Assembly: GCF_000714535.1 (NCBI RefSeq)
Contig: NZ_AUND01000023.1
Span: forward strand, 434,001-498,000
Direction: 5' to 3'
Length of the DNA: 64,000 nucleotides
Source of the DNA: Thioclava pacifica DSM 10166
GTDB lineage: Bacteria; Pseudomonadota; Alphaproteobacteria; Rhodobacterales; Rhodobacteraceae
Shown here: positions 8,099 to 16,179 of the stretch, in pieces
Numbering within the stretch: position 1 is the stretch's first letter
Layout: each line of letters begins with the position of its first letter
Translations under genes and position numbers: made by a program
Notes under the pieces: model-generated
Database searches by the model: none
Told to the model about the DNA's origin: nothing
What the model saw: only the letters and a program-made list of their open reading frames with translations

Positions 8099-9028
8099 TC
8101 AGACATTGAGCTGATAGGTCATCGGGTGGAAGTGGAACCCGTCGCCCTTGGCCTCGAGGTGACCGACGCCGGGGAAGGGCATGTGATAGCCGATGAAGGC
8201 CAGCCGATCCGCCGCGACCATGCCCAGAAGCGATTTGCGCGTTGCCGCCGCCGCTTCCTTGTCCATGTCGAATTTGACTTCCCAATCGGGCTTCTGAAGC
8301 GACCAGACATAGTGATTGGTCGTATCGGCCGCGAGCATCAGCCCCTTGCCACCCGACTCGAGCCGGAAGGCCATGTGGCCCGGCGTATGGCCGAAGGCTT
8401 CGACCGCGGTGATCCCCGAGACGACCGAATCGCCGCCCTTGAGGAAGCTCATCTTCTCGGCCAGCGGGCGCACCTTGGCCTCAAAATTGTCATTGCCCGC
8501 GGCGGCCCAGTGATCGAATTCGGTCTGGCCGGTGATATAGGCGGCATTGGCGAAGGTCGCGCCACCCTCTCCCATCAGTCCGCCGATATGGTCGCCATGC
8601 ATATGGGTGATCACGACATGGGTGATCTCGTCGGCCGAGTGACCCGCGGCGGCGAGCGCCGAGGTGATGCCATCGGGCGAGAGGCCCGTATCGAAGAGAA
8701 TCTTTTCCGAGCCGGTCTCAACCAGCGTGGGGGTGAAGAAATTCAGCGACTTGTCGGCGGGGATATAGGCGGCCTCCGAGACGGCCGCAAAATCCTCGGG
8801 GCTCGCATTCATGCCGAAGATCGTCTGCGGGTTTTCCAGCTCGCGCGTGCCTGCGAGCAGGGTCGTCACGGTCAGATCGCCCAGTTGCATCCGGCGGTAG
8901 CGCGGAATGGCGGGCGGGGCCTCGCCGGTCTGCGCGGCGGCACCGCTACCCGTGAGAAGGGCGGGGGCTGCCGGCAGGAGGGCGGCGGTCTTCAGCGCGG
9001 TTCGGCGGGTCATGAAGCTCCGGGTCAT
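8099..9028 (-). CDS. Tat-exported metallo-beta-lactamase-fold hydrolase
   Basis: A 309-residue protein with a twin-arginine type leader (TRRTALKTAALLP, then a hydrophobic stretch ending around AAAQ), so probably folded in the cytoplasm and exported to the periplasm. The core has the MBL zinc motif HMHGDH (142-147), then GHTPGH (third His) and AADTTNH (bridging Asp), and a distal GYHMPFPG histidine. The sequence style resembles AHL-lactonase/quinolone-dioxygenase-like MBL subgroups rather than true beta-lactamases. The ATG at 9028 is chosen because GGGAGAGACGAG lies directly upstream; an ATG 11 codons earlier has no SD. The substrate is unknown. Confidence 0.82.
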   Translation of the reverse strand: MTRSFMTRRTALKTAALLPAAPALLTGSGAAAQTGEAPPAIPRYRRMQLGDLTVTTLLAGTRELENPQTIFGMNASPEDFAAVSEAAYIPADKSLNFFTPTLVETGSEKILFDTGLSPDGITSALAAAGHSADEITHVVITHMHGDHIGGLMGEGGATFANAAYITGQTEFDHWAAAGNDNFEAKVRPLAEKMSFLKGGDSVVSGITAVEAFGHTPGHMAFRLESGGKGLMLAADTTNHYVWSLQKPDWEVKFDMDKEAAAATRKSLLGMVAADRLAFIGYHMPFPGVGHLEAKGDGFHFHPMTYQLNV

Positions 9029-9125
9029 CTCGTCTCTCCCTGTTGGTTTTGGGTCTCCCATGGTCGAAGTCTAGCGCATCGCGCCGCTTCTACAGAGTCG
9101 TGAACGCAGCGTGAGCGGAATTGGT

Positions 9126-9542
9126 TCACTCCCACCAGCGGTCGATCGCGGAAATATCCTCATCCGACCAGCCCAGGTGATGGGCCAGCTCATGCACGAA
9201 GATATGGGTGACGAGCGTGCCGAGGCTCTCGTTGCCGCGCGAGACCCACTCGTCGAGGATCGGCCGGCGGAAGAGCCAGATCACATCCGCATGCCCGCCC
9301 GGATCCATCACGGATTTCTCGGTTAGGGGAATGCCGTCATAAAGCCCGGTGAGTTCGAACGGGTCTTCGATCCCGAGTTCGGCGAGCATCTCCTCGGAGG
9401 CGAAATCCTCGACCCGGACCGCCACGCCCTCGGCGGCCTTGGCAAAGGCTTCGGGAAGGGCAGCGCGCGCGGCCTCGGCCAGCGCCTCGATCTCCTCGAT
9501 GCCCGGGGCCATTACATCCTGCCAATCGTCGCTCTCGCCCAT
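9126..9542 (-). CDS. small zincin-type metallopeptidase-family protein
   Basis: A 138-residue cytoplasmic protein with an HELAHHLGWSDED motif at 117-129, the HExxH zinc site plus distal acidic residues of the minimal zincin family (formerly DUF1025). Substrates of this family are not known. The ATG at 9542 has GGAGAACACG upstream, a better start than the ATG 11 codons before it. It is divergent from gltX with 97 nt between starts, and the MBL hydrolase gene is downstream on the same strand after a 97-nt gap. Size and motif placement are normal for the family. Confidence 0.85.
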   Translation of the reverse strand: MGESDDWQDVMAPGIEEIEALAEAARAALPEAFAKAAEGVAVRVEDFASEEMLAELGIEDPFELTGLYDGIPLTEKSVMDPGGHADVIWLFRRPILDEWVSRGNESLGTLVTHIFVHELAHHLGWSDEDISAIDRWWE

Positions 9543-9639
9543 CGTGTTCTCCAAGCCGTTCTGCATGCTCCGCATAGCCCCTCATATGGACAAACGGGCC
9601 GCTCTGTGAAAGAGCAGGCGCCAACAGGAGTTTGCCCAG

Positions 9640-10968
9640 ATGACCACCGTTACCCGTTTCGCCCCGTCGCCCACCGGCTATATCCATGTCGGCAACCTGC
9701 GCACCGCGCTGATGAACTACCTGATCGCCCGCAAGACCGGCGGCACGTTCATCCTGCGCCTCGACGATACCGACCAGGAACGCTCGAAGCAGGAATATAT
9801 TGACGCGCTGAAGCAGGATCTCGAATGGCTCGGCATCGAGTGGGACCGCGAGGAGCGCCAGTCGCTGCGTCTCGAGCGTTACGCCGAGGTGGCCGAAGAG
9901 CTGAAGGCGGCAGGCAAGCTCTACGAGTGTTTCGAGAGCCCGACCGAGCTGGACCTCAAACGCAAGAAGCAGCTCAACATGGGCAAGCCGCCGGTCTATG
10001 ACCGCGCGTCGATGCATCTGTCGGAAGCCGAGAAAGAGGCGCTGCGCGCCGAGGGTAAGGAAGGCTACTGGCGCTTCAAGCTCGAACTCGAGCGCATCGA
10101 GTGGACCGATGGCATCCTCGGCGATCTGTCGATTGACGCGGCTTCGGTGTCGGACCCGGTGCTGATCAAGGCCTCGGGGCAGGTGCTCTATACCTTCGCC
10201 TCGCCAGTGGACGACGCGGATATGGGCATCACCCATATCGTGCGCGGTGGCGATCACGTCACCAACACCGCGACCCAGATCCAGATCATCGAAGCGATCG
10301 GCGGCAAGGTCCCGGCCTTCGCGCACCACTCGCTTCTGACTGGCCCGCAGGGTGAAGAGCTGTCGAAGCGCCTCGGTGCGCTCTCGATCCGCGATCTGCG
10401 CGCCGAAGGGATCGCCCCCGAAGCGCTGCTGTCGATGATGGCGCGTCTGGGCTCGAGCCAGCCGATCGAGCTGAAGATGTCGATCGACGAGCTGGCCGAC
10501 GGGTTCGAGCTGAGCCAGTTCGGCTCGGCCCCCACCAAGTTCGACCGCAACGACCTGATCCCGTTGACCCGCGCGCGCAACCAGCATCTGCCCTTCTCGG
10601 TGGTGGCCGACCGCATCGCGGCGCTGGGTATCCCCGAGGATCAGCGCGAGCGCTTCTGGGCCGTGGCTTCGCAGAATATCGACACGCTCGACGATCTGGC
10701 CGGCTGGGCCGATCTGTGCCTGAACGGCGCCGAGCCCGCGATTGCCGAGGAGGATCGCGAGTTCATCGCGCAGGCGATGACCCTGCTGCCCGAGCCGCCT
10801 TACACCGAGACCACCTGGAAGGATTGGACCTCGGCGGTGAAGGACGCCACGGGGCGCAAGGGCAAGGGGCTGTTCATGCCGCTGCGCAAGGCCGTGACCG
10901 GCATGGATCACGGGCCGGACATGGGCGAGCTGATGCCGCTTCTGCACAAGGTGCGCGCCAAGGGCTGA
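9640..10968 (+). CDS. gltX: glutamyl-tRNA synthetase (possibly the second GltX copy)
   Basis: A 442-residue class I synthetase that charges tRNA with glutamate. RFAPSPTGYIHVGNLRTALMN carries the HIGH-type motif (here HVGN), RLDDTDQERS binds the amino acid/ATP, and GEELSKRLG is the KMSKS-type loop. It is shorter than the common ~470-residue GltX. Many alphaproteobacteria have two GltX proteins, one of which makes Glu-tRNA(Gln) for GatCAB; this could be either. gatC and gatA are in this window at 30.7-32.4 kb, so the indirect route to Gln-tRNA is likely used. A strong terminator follows. Confidence 0.93.
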   Translation: MTTVTRFAPSPTGYIHVGNLRTALMNYLIARKTGGTFILRLDDTDQERSKQEYIDALKQDLEWLGIEWDREERQSLRLERYAEVAEELKAAGKLYECFESPTELDLKRKKQLNMGKPPVYDRASMHLSEAEKEALRAEGKEGYWRFKLELERIEWTDGILGDLSIDAASVSDPVLIKASGQVLYTFASPVDDADMGITHIVRGGDHVTNTATQIQIIEAIGGKVPAFAHHSLLTGPQGEELSKRLGALSIRDLRAEGIAPEALLSMMARLGSSQPIELKMSIDELADGFELSQFGSAPTKFDRNDLIPLTRARNQHLPFSVVADRIAALGIPEDQRERFWAVASQNIDTLDDLAGWADLCLNGAEPAIAEEDREFIAQAMTLLPEPPYTETTWKDWTSAVKDATGRKGKGLFMPLRKAVTGMDHGPDMGELMPLLHKVRAKG

Positions 10969-11022
10969 GGGGCTCGGGCCATCGGCGCTCCGTGTCACCT
11001 TTGGAGCGAACCAAGCAGGATC

Positions 11023-11060
11023 GAAAAAGGGCGGCTCCGCGAGGGGCCGCCCTTTTTTCC
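11023..11060 (+). terminator. intrinsic terminator of gltX
   Basis: AAAAAGGGCGGC, a short loop, then GCCGCCCTTTTTT: a 7-8 bp GC stem flanked by an A-run and a T-run. It is therefore usable from both directions, by gltX and by the convergent folE2. Confidence 0.92.
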
Positions 11061-11077
11061 ATTGTGATAGCGATATG

Positions 11078-12172
11078 TCAGCCCTGATGGATCAGCGTGC
11101 CGAACAGCTTCGGATCGAGGCTCGCGCTGGCGAAGGTCGGCCCTTCGGTCAGCACCGCCACCGCGTCGTGGCTGTGCAGGCTTTCCTGATGGCTCGCGAC
11201 AACGCGGAAATCGCCAACGCGCGGCTCGGCCAGCAGACGCTCGGCGAAGGCGCGCACGGCATCCTCGACGAAGATCGGGTTCGCGGCGTTCAGCTCGGCG
11301 AAGGCCTGTTCGTCCTCGCGCTTCACCATCACCTGCGTTTCGGTCGGTACGGCGGCGCGGGCAAGGTCGATGAGATCCTCGAACCAGAGAATATTGCCGG
11401 GCTCCACCACCGCCGAGATCCGCGCGACGGAGCGCTGCGAATGCGGCGTCGCAAGCTGGCCGCGCGTGGCACGCGCGTGTTCGGAGAGCTCCAGCGAACA
11501 GGGGCAGGTCGAGGAATAGACGTAGTCGAGATGGAGCACCTTCGTGCGCACGCCCGCGACGTCGATCACTTCCAGCGCGAGGTCGTAATATTGCCAGCCC
11601 TCCAGCCCCGAGCGCAGCGAAGGGCGCTTTACCGGGAAGGAGACGCGCATCATCAGCCGCGCATCGAAGCTTTCCAGATCGTCCTTGTAATCGTCGAGAG
11701 CGGCTTCCATCACCTCGAAGGAAAAGCTCTTCTCGGCATGGGCATAGAAGCTGCGCATCACGCGGCTCATGTTGATGCCCTTCTTGTCCGCCTCGAGGCT
11801 GACCGTGCCGGTGACCGAGGTCTCCAGCGTCAGATCGCCATTGTCGCGTGTCTTGAAGCGCACCGGCAGGCGGAAATTCGAGATCCCCACATGTTCGATC
11901 CGGGTATGGGCGCCCACGATCAGCGAGGACGGGCCGTTCTGCAGATCGGGCAGCGAGGCCTTGTAGGCGGGATCGACGGTGAAGCTCTCGTCATACTCGC
12001 GCGAAAGATCGGGATAGTTCGACACGGCATGACCCGGCAGAAGCCGCGCGATCGCCGGATCAAGCTGCGCCACCTCGACGGGATCGGCCTGCGCGGCCCA
12101 TGCACGCAAGGTCTCGAGCGCCTCGCGGGCCTCGTCATTATCGGGGGTCTCGATCCTGCCTTGCACGTTCAT
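11078..12172 (-). CDS. folE2: GTP cyclohydrolase FolE2 (type IB)
   Basis: A 364-residue tunnelling-fold enzyme that converts GTP to dihydroneopterin triphosphate, the first step of folate (and, where present, queuosine-type) synthesis. The conserved STCPCSLELSEHA segment has the catalytic/metal Cys and nearby His-rich LATPHSQRS; LYHLDYVYSS-type and FRVVASHQESLHSHDA regions fit the FolE2 family. FolE2 can work without zinc and is often Zn-starvation controlled, but I see no convincing Zur box in the 96-nt upstream gap. The ATG at 12172 is preceded by GGAGGACAGGAT; an upstream ATG adds 20 non-conserved residues. It converges with gltX and lies downstream of metZ. Confidence 0.95.
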   Translation of the reverse strand: MNVQGRIETPDNDEAREALETLRAWAAQADPVEVAQLDPAIARLLPGHAVSNYPDLSREYDESFTVDPAYKASLPDLQNGPSSLIVGAHTRIEHVGISNFRLPVRFKTRDNGDLTLETSVTGTVSLEADKKGINMSRVMRSFYAHAEKSFSFEVMEAALDDYKDDLESFDARLMMRVSFPVKRPSLRSGLEGWQYYDLALEVIDVAGVRTKVLHLDYVYSSTCPCSLELSEHARATRGQLATPHSQRSVARISAVVEPGNILWFEDLIDLARAAVPTETQVMVKREDEQAFAELNAANPIFVEDAVRAFAERLLAEPRVGDFRVVASHQESLHSHDAVAVLTEGPTFASASLDPKLFGTLIHQG

Positions 12173-12268
12173 ATCCTGTCCTCCGGTCGGCCCGGTCCCG
12201 CCTGATATGGGCGTTATAGGGGCTTTGTCCAAGGAAATACGTGCAAATGCGGCAATCGGTTCACCGGA

Positions 12269-13444
12269 TCAGACGGCGTCGAGCGCCTGCCTGATATCGG
12301 CGACCAGATCCGAGCCATCCTCGATCCCCATCGAAATCCGCACCAGACCCGGCGTGATCTTGATCGCGGCGCGCTCCTCGTCCGACAGGTTCTTGTGCGT
12401 CGTCGTCGCCGGGTGGGTGGCGATGGATTTCGCGTCGCCGAGGTTGTTCGAGATCGACACGATCTGCAGCGCGTTGAGGAAACGGAACGCCGCCTCCTTG
12501 CCGCCCTTCAGGTCCAGCGCGAGCATCGTGCCGCCCGAGCCCATCTGGTCCATCGCGAGCCCGTGCTGCGGATGATCCATCAGGCCGGGATAGACGGTGC
12601 GCGCGAGCTTCTCATGGCCCGCGACCGCCGCCGCCACCGCTGCCGCATTGCCCGCTTGCGCGCGCACGCGCAGATCGAGTGTCTGCAGCCCGTTCAGCAG
12701 CACCCAGGCGTGGAACGGGCTCATCGCGCCGCCGGTATGCTTGAGATACATCTCAAGCGGGCCGCGGACGAACTCCTTCGTGCCACAGACCACACCGCCA
12801 AGCACACGCCCGCCGCCGTCGATATGCTTGGTCGCGGAATAGACGATGACATCTGCGCCCAGCTCCACCGCGCGCGAGAAGATCGGCGAGGCGAAGGCAT
12901 TGTCCACCACGACGCTTGCGCCGCCCTCGTGCGCGATCTTGGCCACGCCTGCAATGTCGATCACCTCAAGGCCGGGGTTCGAGACGCTCTCGAAGAAACA
13001 GATCTTCGTCTCGGGGCGCATCGCGGCGCGCCACTCATCGAGCTGCGTGCCGTCAACCAGCGTCACCGAGACGCCGAAGCCCTGAAGCACCTTGAGCACA
13101 TGCAGGCAGGAGCCGAACATCTGCCGCGCGGCGACGATGTGATCACCCGCCGTCACCTGACAGGTCAGCGCACCATTGATCGCGGCCATGCCGGAAGCGC
13201 AAGCGAAAGCGTCCTCGGTGCCCTCGATCGCGGCCATGCGGTCCTCGAACATCCGCGTCGTGGGATTGCCGTAGCGCGCATAAATGAACTCGTCATCACC
13301 CGAGGCCAGGAAACGCGCCTCGGCGGCCTCGGCCGAGGGGTAGACGAAGCCCTGCGTCAGGAACATCGCCTCGGCCATCTCGCCATACTGGCTGCGGCGA
13401 ATGCCGTCATGGACGAGTTTGGTGCGGATCTTGCGCTCGGTCAT
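12269..13444 (-). CDS. metZ: O-succinylhomoserine sulfhydrylase
   Basis: A 391-residue PLP enzyme of the Cys/Met metabolism family. SATKHIDGGGR contains the PLP-binding Lys206, with YARYGNPTT (57-64) and the phosphate-binding ASGMAAIN (83-90) upstream. The sequence is of the MetZ type (N-terminal TKLVHDGIRRSQYGEM), which combines O-succinylhomoserine with sulfide to give homocysteine for methionine synthesis; cystathionine gamma-synthase activity cannot be excluded. The ATG at 13444 has a perfect CAGGAGG SD. It is divergent from an alpha/beta hydrolase with 233 nt between the starts, and that gap holds several hairpins on the metZ leader side. Confidence 0.92.
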   Translation of the reverse strand: MTERKIRTKLVHDGIRRSQYGEMAEAMFLTQGFVYPSAEAAEARFLASGDDEFIYARYGNPTTRMFEDRMAAIEGTEDAFACASGMAAINGALTCQVTAGDHIVAARQMFGSCLHVLKVLQGFGVSVTLVDGTQLDEWRAAMRPETKICFFESVSNPGLEVIDIAGVAKIAHEGGASVVVDNAFASPIFSRAVELGADVIVYSATKHIDGGGRVLGGVVCGTKEFVRGPLEMYLKHTGGAMSPFHAWVLLNGLQTLDLRVRAQAGNAAAVAAAVAGHEKLARTVYPGLMDHPQHGLAMDQMGSGGTMLALDLKGGKEAAFRFLNALQIVSISNNLGDAKSIATHPATTTHKNLSDEERAAIKITPGLVRISMGIEDGSDLVADIRQALDAV

Positions 13445-13559
13445 GGATGCCTCCTGCGGCTCTCTGTCGCGGCTTGCCGTTGCGATAACGCGGGCGCGAG
13501 ACAGGGTCAACGCATAGCGGATCCGTTTGTCGTGCGCGGCGATCGCTTCAATACCCGTT

Positions 13560-13638
13560 CGCACAGATCCCTGTGCGTTCGGGCGTTTAAGCCCGTGGGA
13601 ACCCGGAGAAAGAAAACTGCGTTGGCTATTCAGTTTTC
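13560..13638 (-). promoter_or_regulatory. metZ upstream region with three tandem hairpins
   Basis: Read towards metZ there are three successive perfect stems: GAAAACTG/CAGTTTTC (13612-13638, 11-nt loop), CGGGC/GCCCG with loop TTAAAC (13580-13595), and CGCACAG/CTGTGCG with a 4-nt loop (13560-13577). The 116 nt between the last stem and the metZ start show no further strong stem. This may be a structured leader or an operator. It does not match the SAM-II riboswitch consensus as I know it. Confidence 0.4.
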
Positions 13639-13677
13639 CCAAGCGCATCCGCGCGAGCCCGAAATCCGAGTTCTGTC

Positions 13678-14595
13678 ATGCCGCTCATCGAGGTCCAAGC
13701 CAGCACCGAACTCCCCGCCGAGGTAATCGCGCGGGCTGCGGCCCTGCCCGAAGACGCGCCGATCGTGATCATGATCCACGGCTACGGCTATGCGGCCGGG
13801 GTCGAGGGGCGCGATCCGCATGACCATATCCTCTCGCTCGATCCCAATTATCACCTGCACACCGCGGTGAGCTGGCCACGTGCTCTGGGCTTTGCGGGCA
13901 GCAATCCGGGCGAGGGGCTGGGCATTGCCTTTTCGTGGCAATCGACGGGGCGGCTGAGCCGGATTTACGACATGGCCGAAATCACGGCGCAGCGCCTTGC
14001 CCGGCTGATCGCGGCGTTGCATGCGGCCTCCGGGCGGCCGGTCGGGATCATCGCCCATTCTATGGGGTGCCGGGTCGCGTTGCGGGCGCTGCGCCACGCC
14101 CATTCCGGGCAGGTCGCGCGGATGGTGCTGCTCGCCGCGGCCGAGTTCCAGAGCCGCGCCGAAGAGGCAATGGACAGCCCCGCCGGGCGCAGCTGCGAGG
14201 TGCTCAACGTCACCAGCCGCGAGAACGACCTGTTCGATTTCCTCTTCGAACTGGGCGTGGCGCGCGGGCGTGAGAAAAGCCTTGGCAATGGCCTGTCCGC
14301 ACCGCGGCGCAACTGGCTCGACCTGCAGATCGACGCGCCCGAGGTGATAGCGGTGCTGGAGGGTCTGGGCTACCCCGTTGCAGCTCCGGAAAAACGCATC
14401 TGCCATTTCTCCTGCTACATGCGCTCTGGGCTGTTCGATCTCTACCGTCAGGTGCTGCGCCAGCCCGAGCGGCTGCCGCTGCCCTTCCTCGCCGAGGCTC
14501 TTCCCAAGGCTCAGACGCCGCGCTGGTCACGACTTTTTGCGCGCAAACGCACAGCGCGCTTCGCCTTGCCTTCGCTCCAGCGCGGTGCAGATTGA
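13678..14595 (+). CDS. alpha/beta hydrolase (serine esterase/lipase-like)
   Basis: A 305-residue cytoplasmic protein. IVIMIHGYGYAAG (about 29-41) is the oxyanion-hole HG motif and IIAHSMGCRVALRAL (about 122-136) is the nucleophile elbow with Ser in the G/A-H-S-M-G pattern; a C-terminal HFSCYMRSGLFD may provide the catalytic His region. It has no signal peptide. The family is broad, and the substrate cannot be named. The start at 13678 has only a weak SD but gives a compact protein with the motif at the expected distance. Divergent from metZ; a GST gene follows after 27 nt and may be co-transcribed. Confidence 0.75.
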   Translation: MPLIEVQASTELPAEVIARAAALPEDAPIVIMIHGYGYAAGVEGRDPHDHILSLDPNYHLHTAVSWPRALGFAGSNPGEGLGIAFSWQSTGRLSRIYDMAEITAQRLARLIAALHAASGRPVGIIAHSMGCRVALRALRHAHSGQVARMVLLAAAEFQSRAEEAMDSPAGRSCEVLNVTSRENDLFDFLFELGVARGREKSLGNGLSAPRRNWLDLQIDAPEVIAVLEGLGYPVAAPEKRICHFSCYMRSGLFDLYRQVLRQPERLPLPFLAEALPKAQTPRWSRLFARKRTARFALPSLQRGAD

Positions 14596-14622
14596 TCCCC
14601 GACACGCAACTGCGGAGGGACC

Positions 14623-15312
14623 ATGATCGATCTCTATTACTGGCCGACGCCGAATGGCTGGAAAATCTCGATCGCGCTGGAAGAGATGGGCCTGCCCTAT
14701 GAGACCCATCTGATCAATATCGGCGCGGGCGACCAGTTCAAACCCGAGTTTCTGAAGATCTCGCCGAATAACCGGATGCCTGCGATCGTGGACCCGGACG
14801 GGCCCGATGGCGCGCCGATCTCGATCTTCGAGAGCGGCGCGATCCTGCAATATCTCGCGCGCAAGACCGGCCAGTTCTACGGCGAGACCGCGCGCGAACG
14901 GATCGCGGTCGAGGAATGGCTGTTCTGGCAGGTCGGCGGGCTCGGCCCGATGGCGGGACAGGCGCATCACTTCCTGAAATACGCGCCGGGGCTGGAGCCG
15001 CCGCAGGACCTGCCCTATGCCAAGGATCGCTACCGGACCGAGACCGGGCGTCTTTACGGCGTGATGGATCGGAAACTGGCCGAGACCCGCTATCTCGCGG
15101 GCGATTTCTACTCGATCGCGGATATGGCGGCCTGGGGCTGGGCGTCGCTCTGGGAAGGCCAACAGCAGACGCTGGATGACAAACCGAACCTGAAGCGCTG
15201 GCTCGATGAGTTATCGGCGCGCCCTGCGGTGCAGAAGGGTCGCGCGCTGGCCGCCGATCGCCGCGGCGGCACGCAATCGAAAGAGGCGCAGAAGGTTCTG
15301 TTCAAGCGCTAA
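14623..15312 (+). CDS. glutathione S-transferase, YfcG/Ure2p-like (nu class)
   Basis: A 229-residue GST: thioredoxin-fold N-terminal domain beginning MIDLYYWPTPNGWKISIALEE, where the TPNG motif replaces the usual catalytic Tyr/Ser and is the hallmark of the YfcG/YghU (nu) group with disulfide-bond reductase activity; then ISPNNRMPAIVD (cis-Pro loop) and FESGAILQYLA (glutathione gamma-Glu binding). The helical C-terminal domain follows from about residue 90. SD GGAGGGACC is just before the ATG. It is downstream of the alpha/beta hydrolase and converges with yciB, with a family B repeat in between. Confidence 0.88.
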   Translation: MIDLYYWPTPNGWKISIALEEMGLPYETHLINIGAGDQFKPEFLKISPNNRMPAIVDPDGPDGAPISIFESGAILQYLARKTGQFYGETARERIAVEEWLFWQVGGLGPMAGQAHHFLKYAPGLEPPQDLPYAKDRYRTETGRLYGVMDRKLAETRYLAGDFYSIADMAAWGWASLWEGQQQTLDDKPNLKRWLDELSARPAVQKGRALAADRRGGTQSKEAQKVLFKR

Positions 15313-15329
15313 GCACTGTCTTGGGTCTG

Positions 15330-15550
15330 GCTCGGGCGACCAGCCCGGGCCGCGCCCGTCCGGCCTTCGCGATGCTCAGGCGTTCGCCGGGTCGTCCTTC
15401 CACTGGAAGGCCGCTTTGTCCCGGCTCACCCCTCCCCCCGGGAGGGCGCATTGGCGATGTCTCGCGGGTTCAAGCGACTTCCGGGCTTTTGAGATAAAGC
15501 GCCAAGCCAAATGCGGATCAAAGCGCCCACCCAAGGCTCGGGCGCGGCCC
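15330..15550. repeat. intergenic repeat, family B (copy 1)
   Basis: Shares with 63340-63565 the run CTCCCCCCGGGAGGGCGC followed by ATTGGCGATGTC, then GAGATAAAG(C/G)GCCAAGCCA and, at the end, CCCAAGGCTCGGGCGCG. It starts with CGACCAGCCCGGGCCGCGCCCG. It occupies the whole gap between the convergent GST and yciB genes. A third, inverted and more diverged copy is at 26725-26880. Confidence 0.85.
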
Positions 15551-15553
15551 TCC

Positions 15554-16174
15554 TCACTTTTCTTCCGCCCCGTCCTCTTCGGCCTTGTCGATTCCGTATT
15601 TCTCGAAGAGCTTCGCCTGCGCCATGATGAAGCCGATCAGGATGATCGGCAGGCCGAAGGTCTTGAAATCGACCCAGATCTCGTCCGACATCGTGCGCCA
15701 GACGACCTCGTTGGCGACCGCGAGCGCGAGAAATAGCCCGACAAAGCGCTTGGTCAGGATCATCCAGCCCGCGTGCTCCATCGGCAGGGCCTCCTCCATC
15801 ACGAGCTGCAACCACGCCTTGCCGCGCAAGAGCCCCGCACCGAGAATCCCCGCGAAAAGCAGGTAGATGATCGTAGGCTTCATCTTGAAGAAGGTCGGGT
15901 CGTTGAGCCAGACCGAGAGCCCGCCGAAGATCAGAACCAGCACCAGCGTCGCGATCTGCATCGCCGAAAGCTTGCCCGTCAGCCGCCACAGTACCAGCGT
16001 CGAAAACGCGATGAGCGGGATGAACAGGGCGGTCGCGACGACGAAACCGGAATACTCCCGCCCGAGGATCTCGTAGCTGCCATCCTTGAGCCGGTTGAAG
16101 GCGATGAAAAACACGATCAATGGCCCCCAGTCGAGGCCTGCCTTCACCCAGGGGGAAATCTTCTTTTCTGCCAT
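15554..16174 (-). CDS. yciB: YciB/IspA-family inner-membrane septation protein
   Basis: A 206-residue membrane protein with five or so hydrophobic helices and the family features KAGLDWGPLIVFFIAF near the N-terminus, WLNDPTFFKMKPTIIYLLFAGIL, and VANEVVWR...DEIWVDFKTFG. YciB (intracellular septation protein A) is thought to help keep cell-envelope integrity and shape; its biochemical role is unsettled. The C-terminal tail is charged (EKYGIDKAEEDGAEEK). I start at the ATG at 16174 (MAEKKISPWVK); the longer upstream reading lies inside the next gene. It follows the DMT transporter with a 5-nt gap, so they are one transcription unit. Confidence 0.92.
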   Translation of the reverse strand: MAEKKISPWVKAGLDWGPLIVFFIAFNRLKDGSYEILGREYSGFVVATALFIPLIAFSTLVLWRLTGKLSAMQIATLVLVLIFGGLSVWLNDPTFFKMKPTIIYLLFAGILGAGLLRGKAWLQLVMEEALPMEHAGWMILTKRFVGLFLALAVANEVVWRTMSDEIWVDFKTFGLPIILIGFIMAQAKLFEKYGIDKAEEDGAEEK

Positions 16175-16179
16175 CTGCC

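Noticed and set aside
12173-12268. Zur box before folE2
   Set aside because: folE2 is often zinc-regulated, but only a single GTTATA-like half occurs and no AT-rich palindrome is visible.
13445-13677. SAM-II or SAM/SAH riboswitch before metZ
   Set aside because: The hairpins do not fit the SAM-II pseudoknot consensus (no GTGATAAA-type core), and the SAM/SAH type is known from metK leaders. Kept only as an unassigned structured region.
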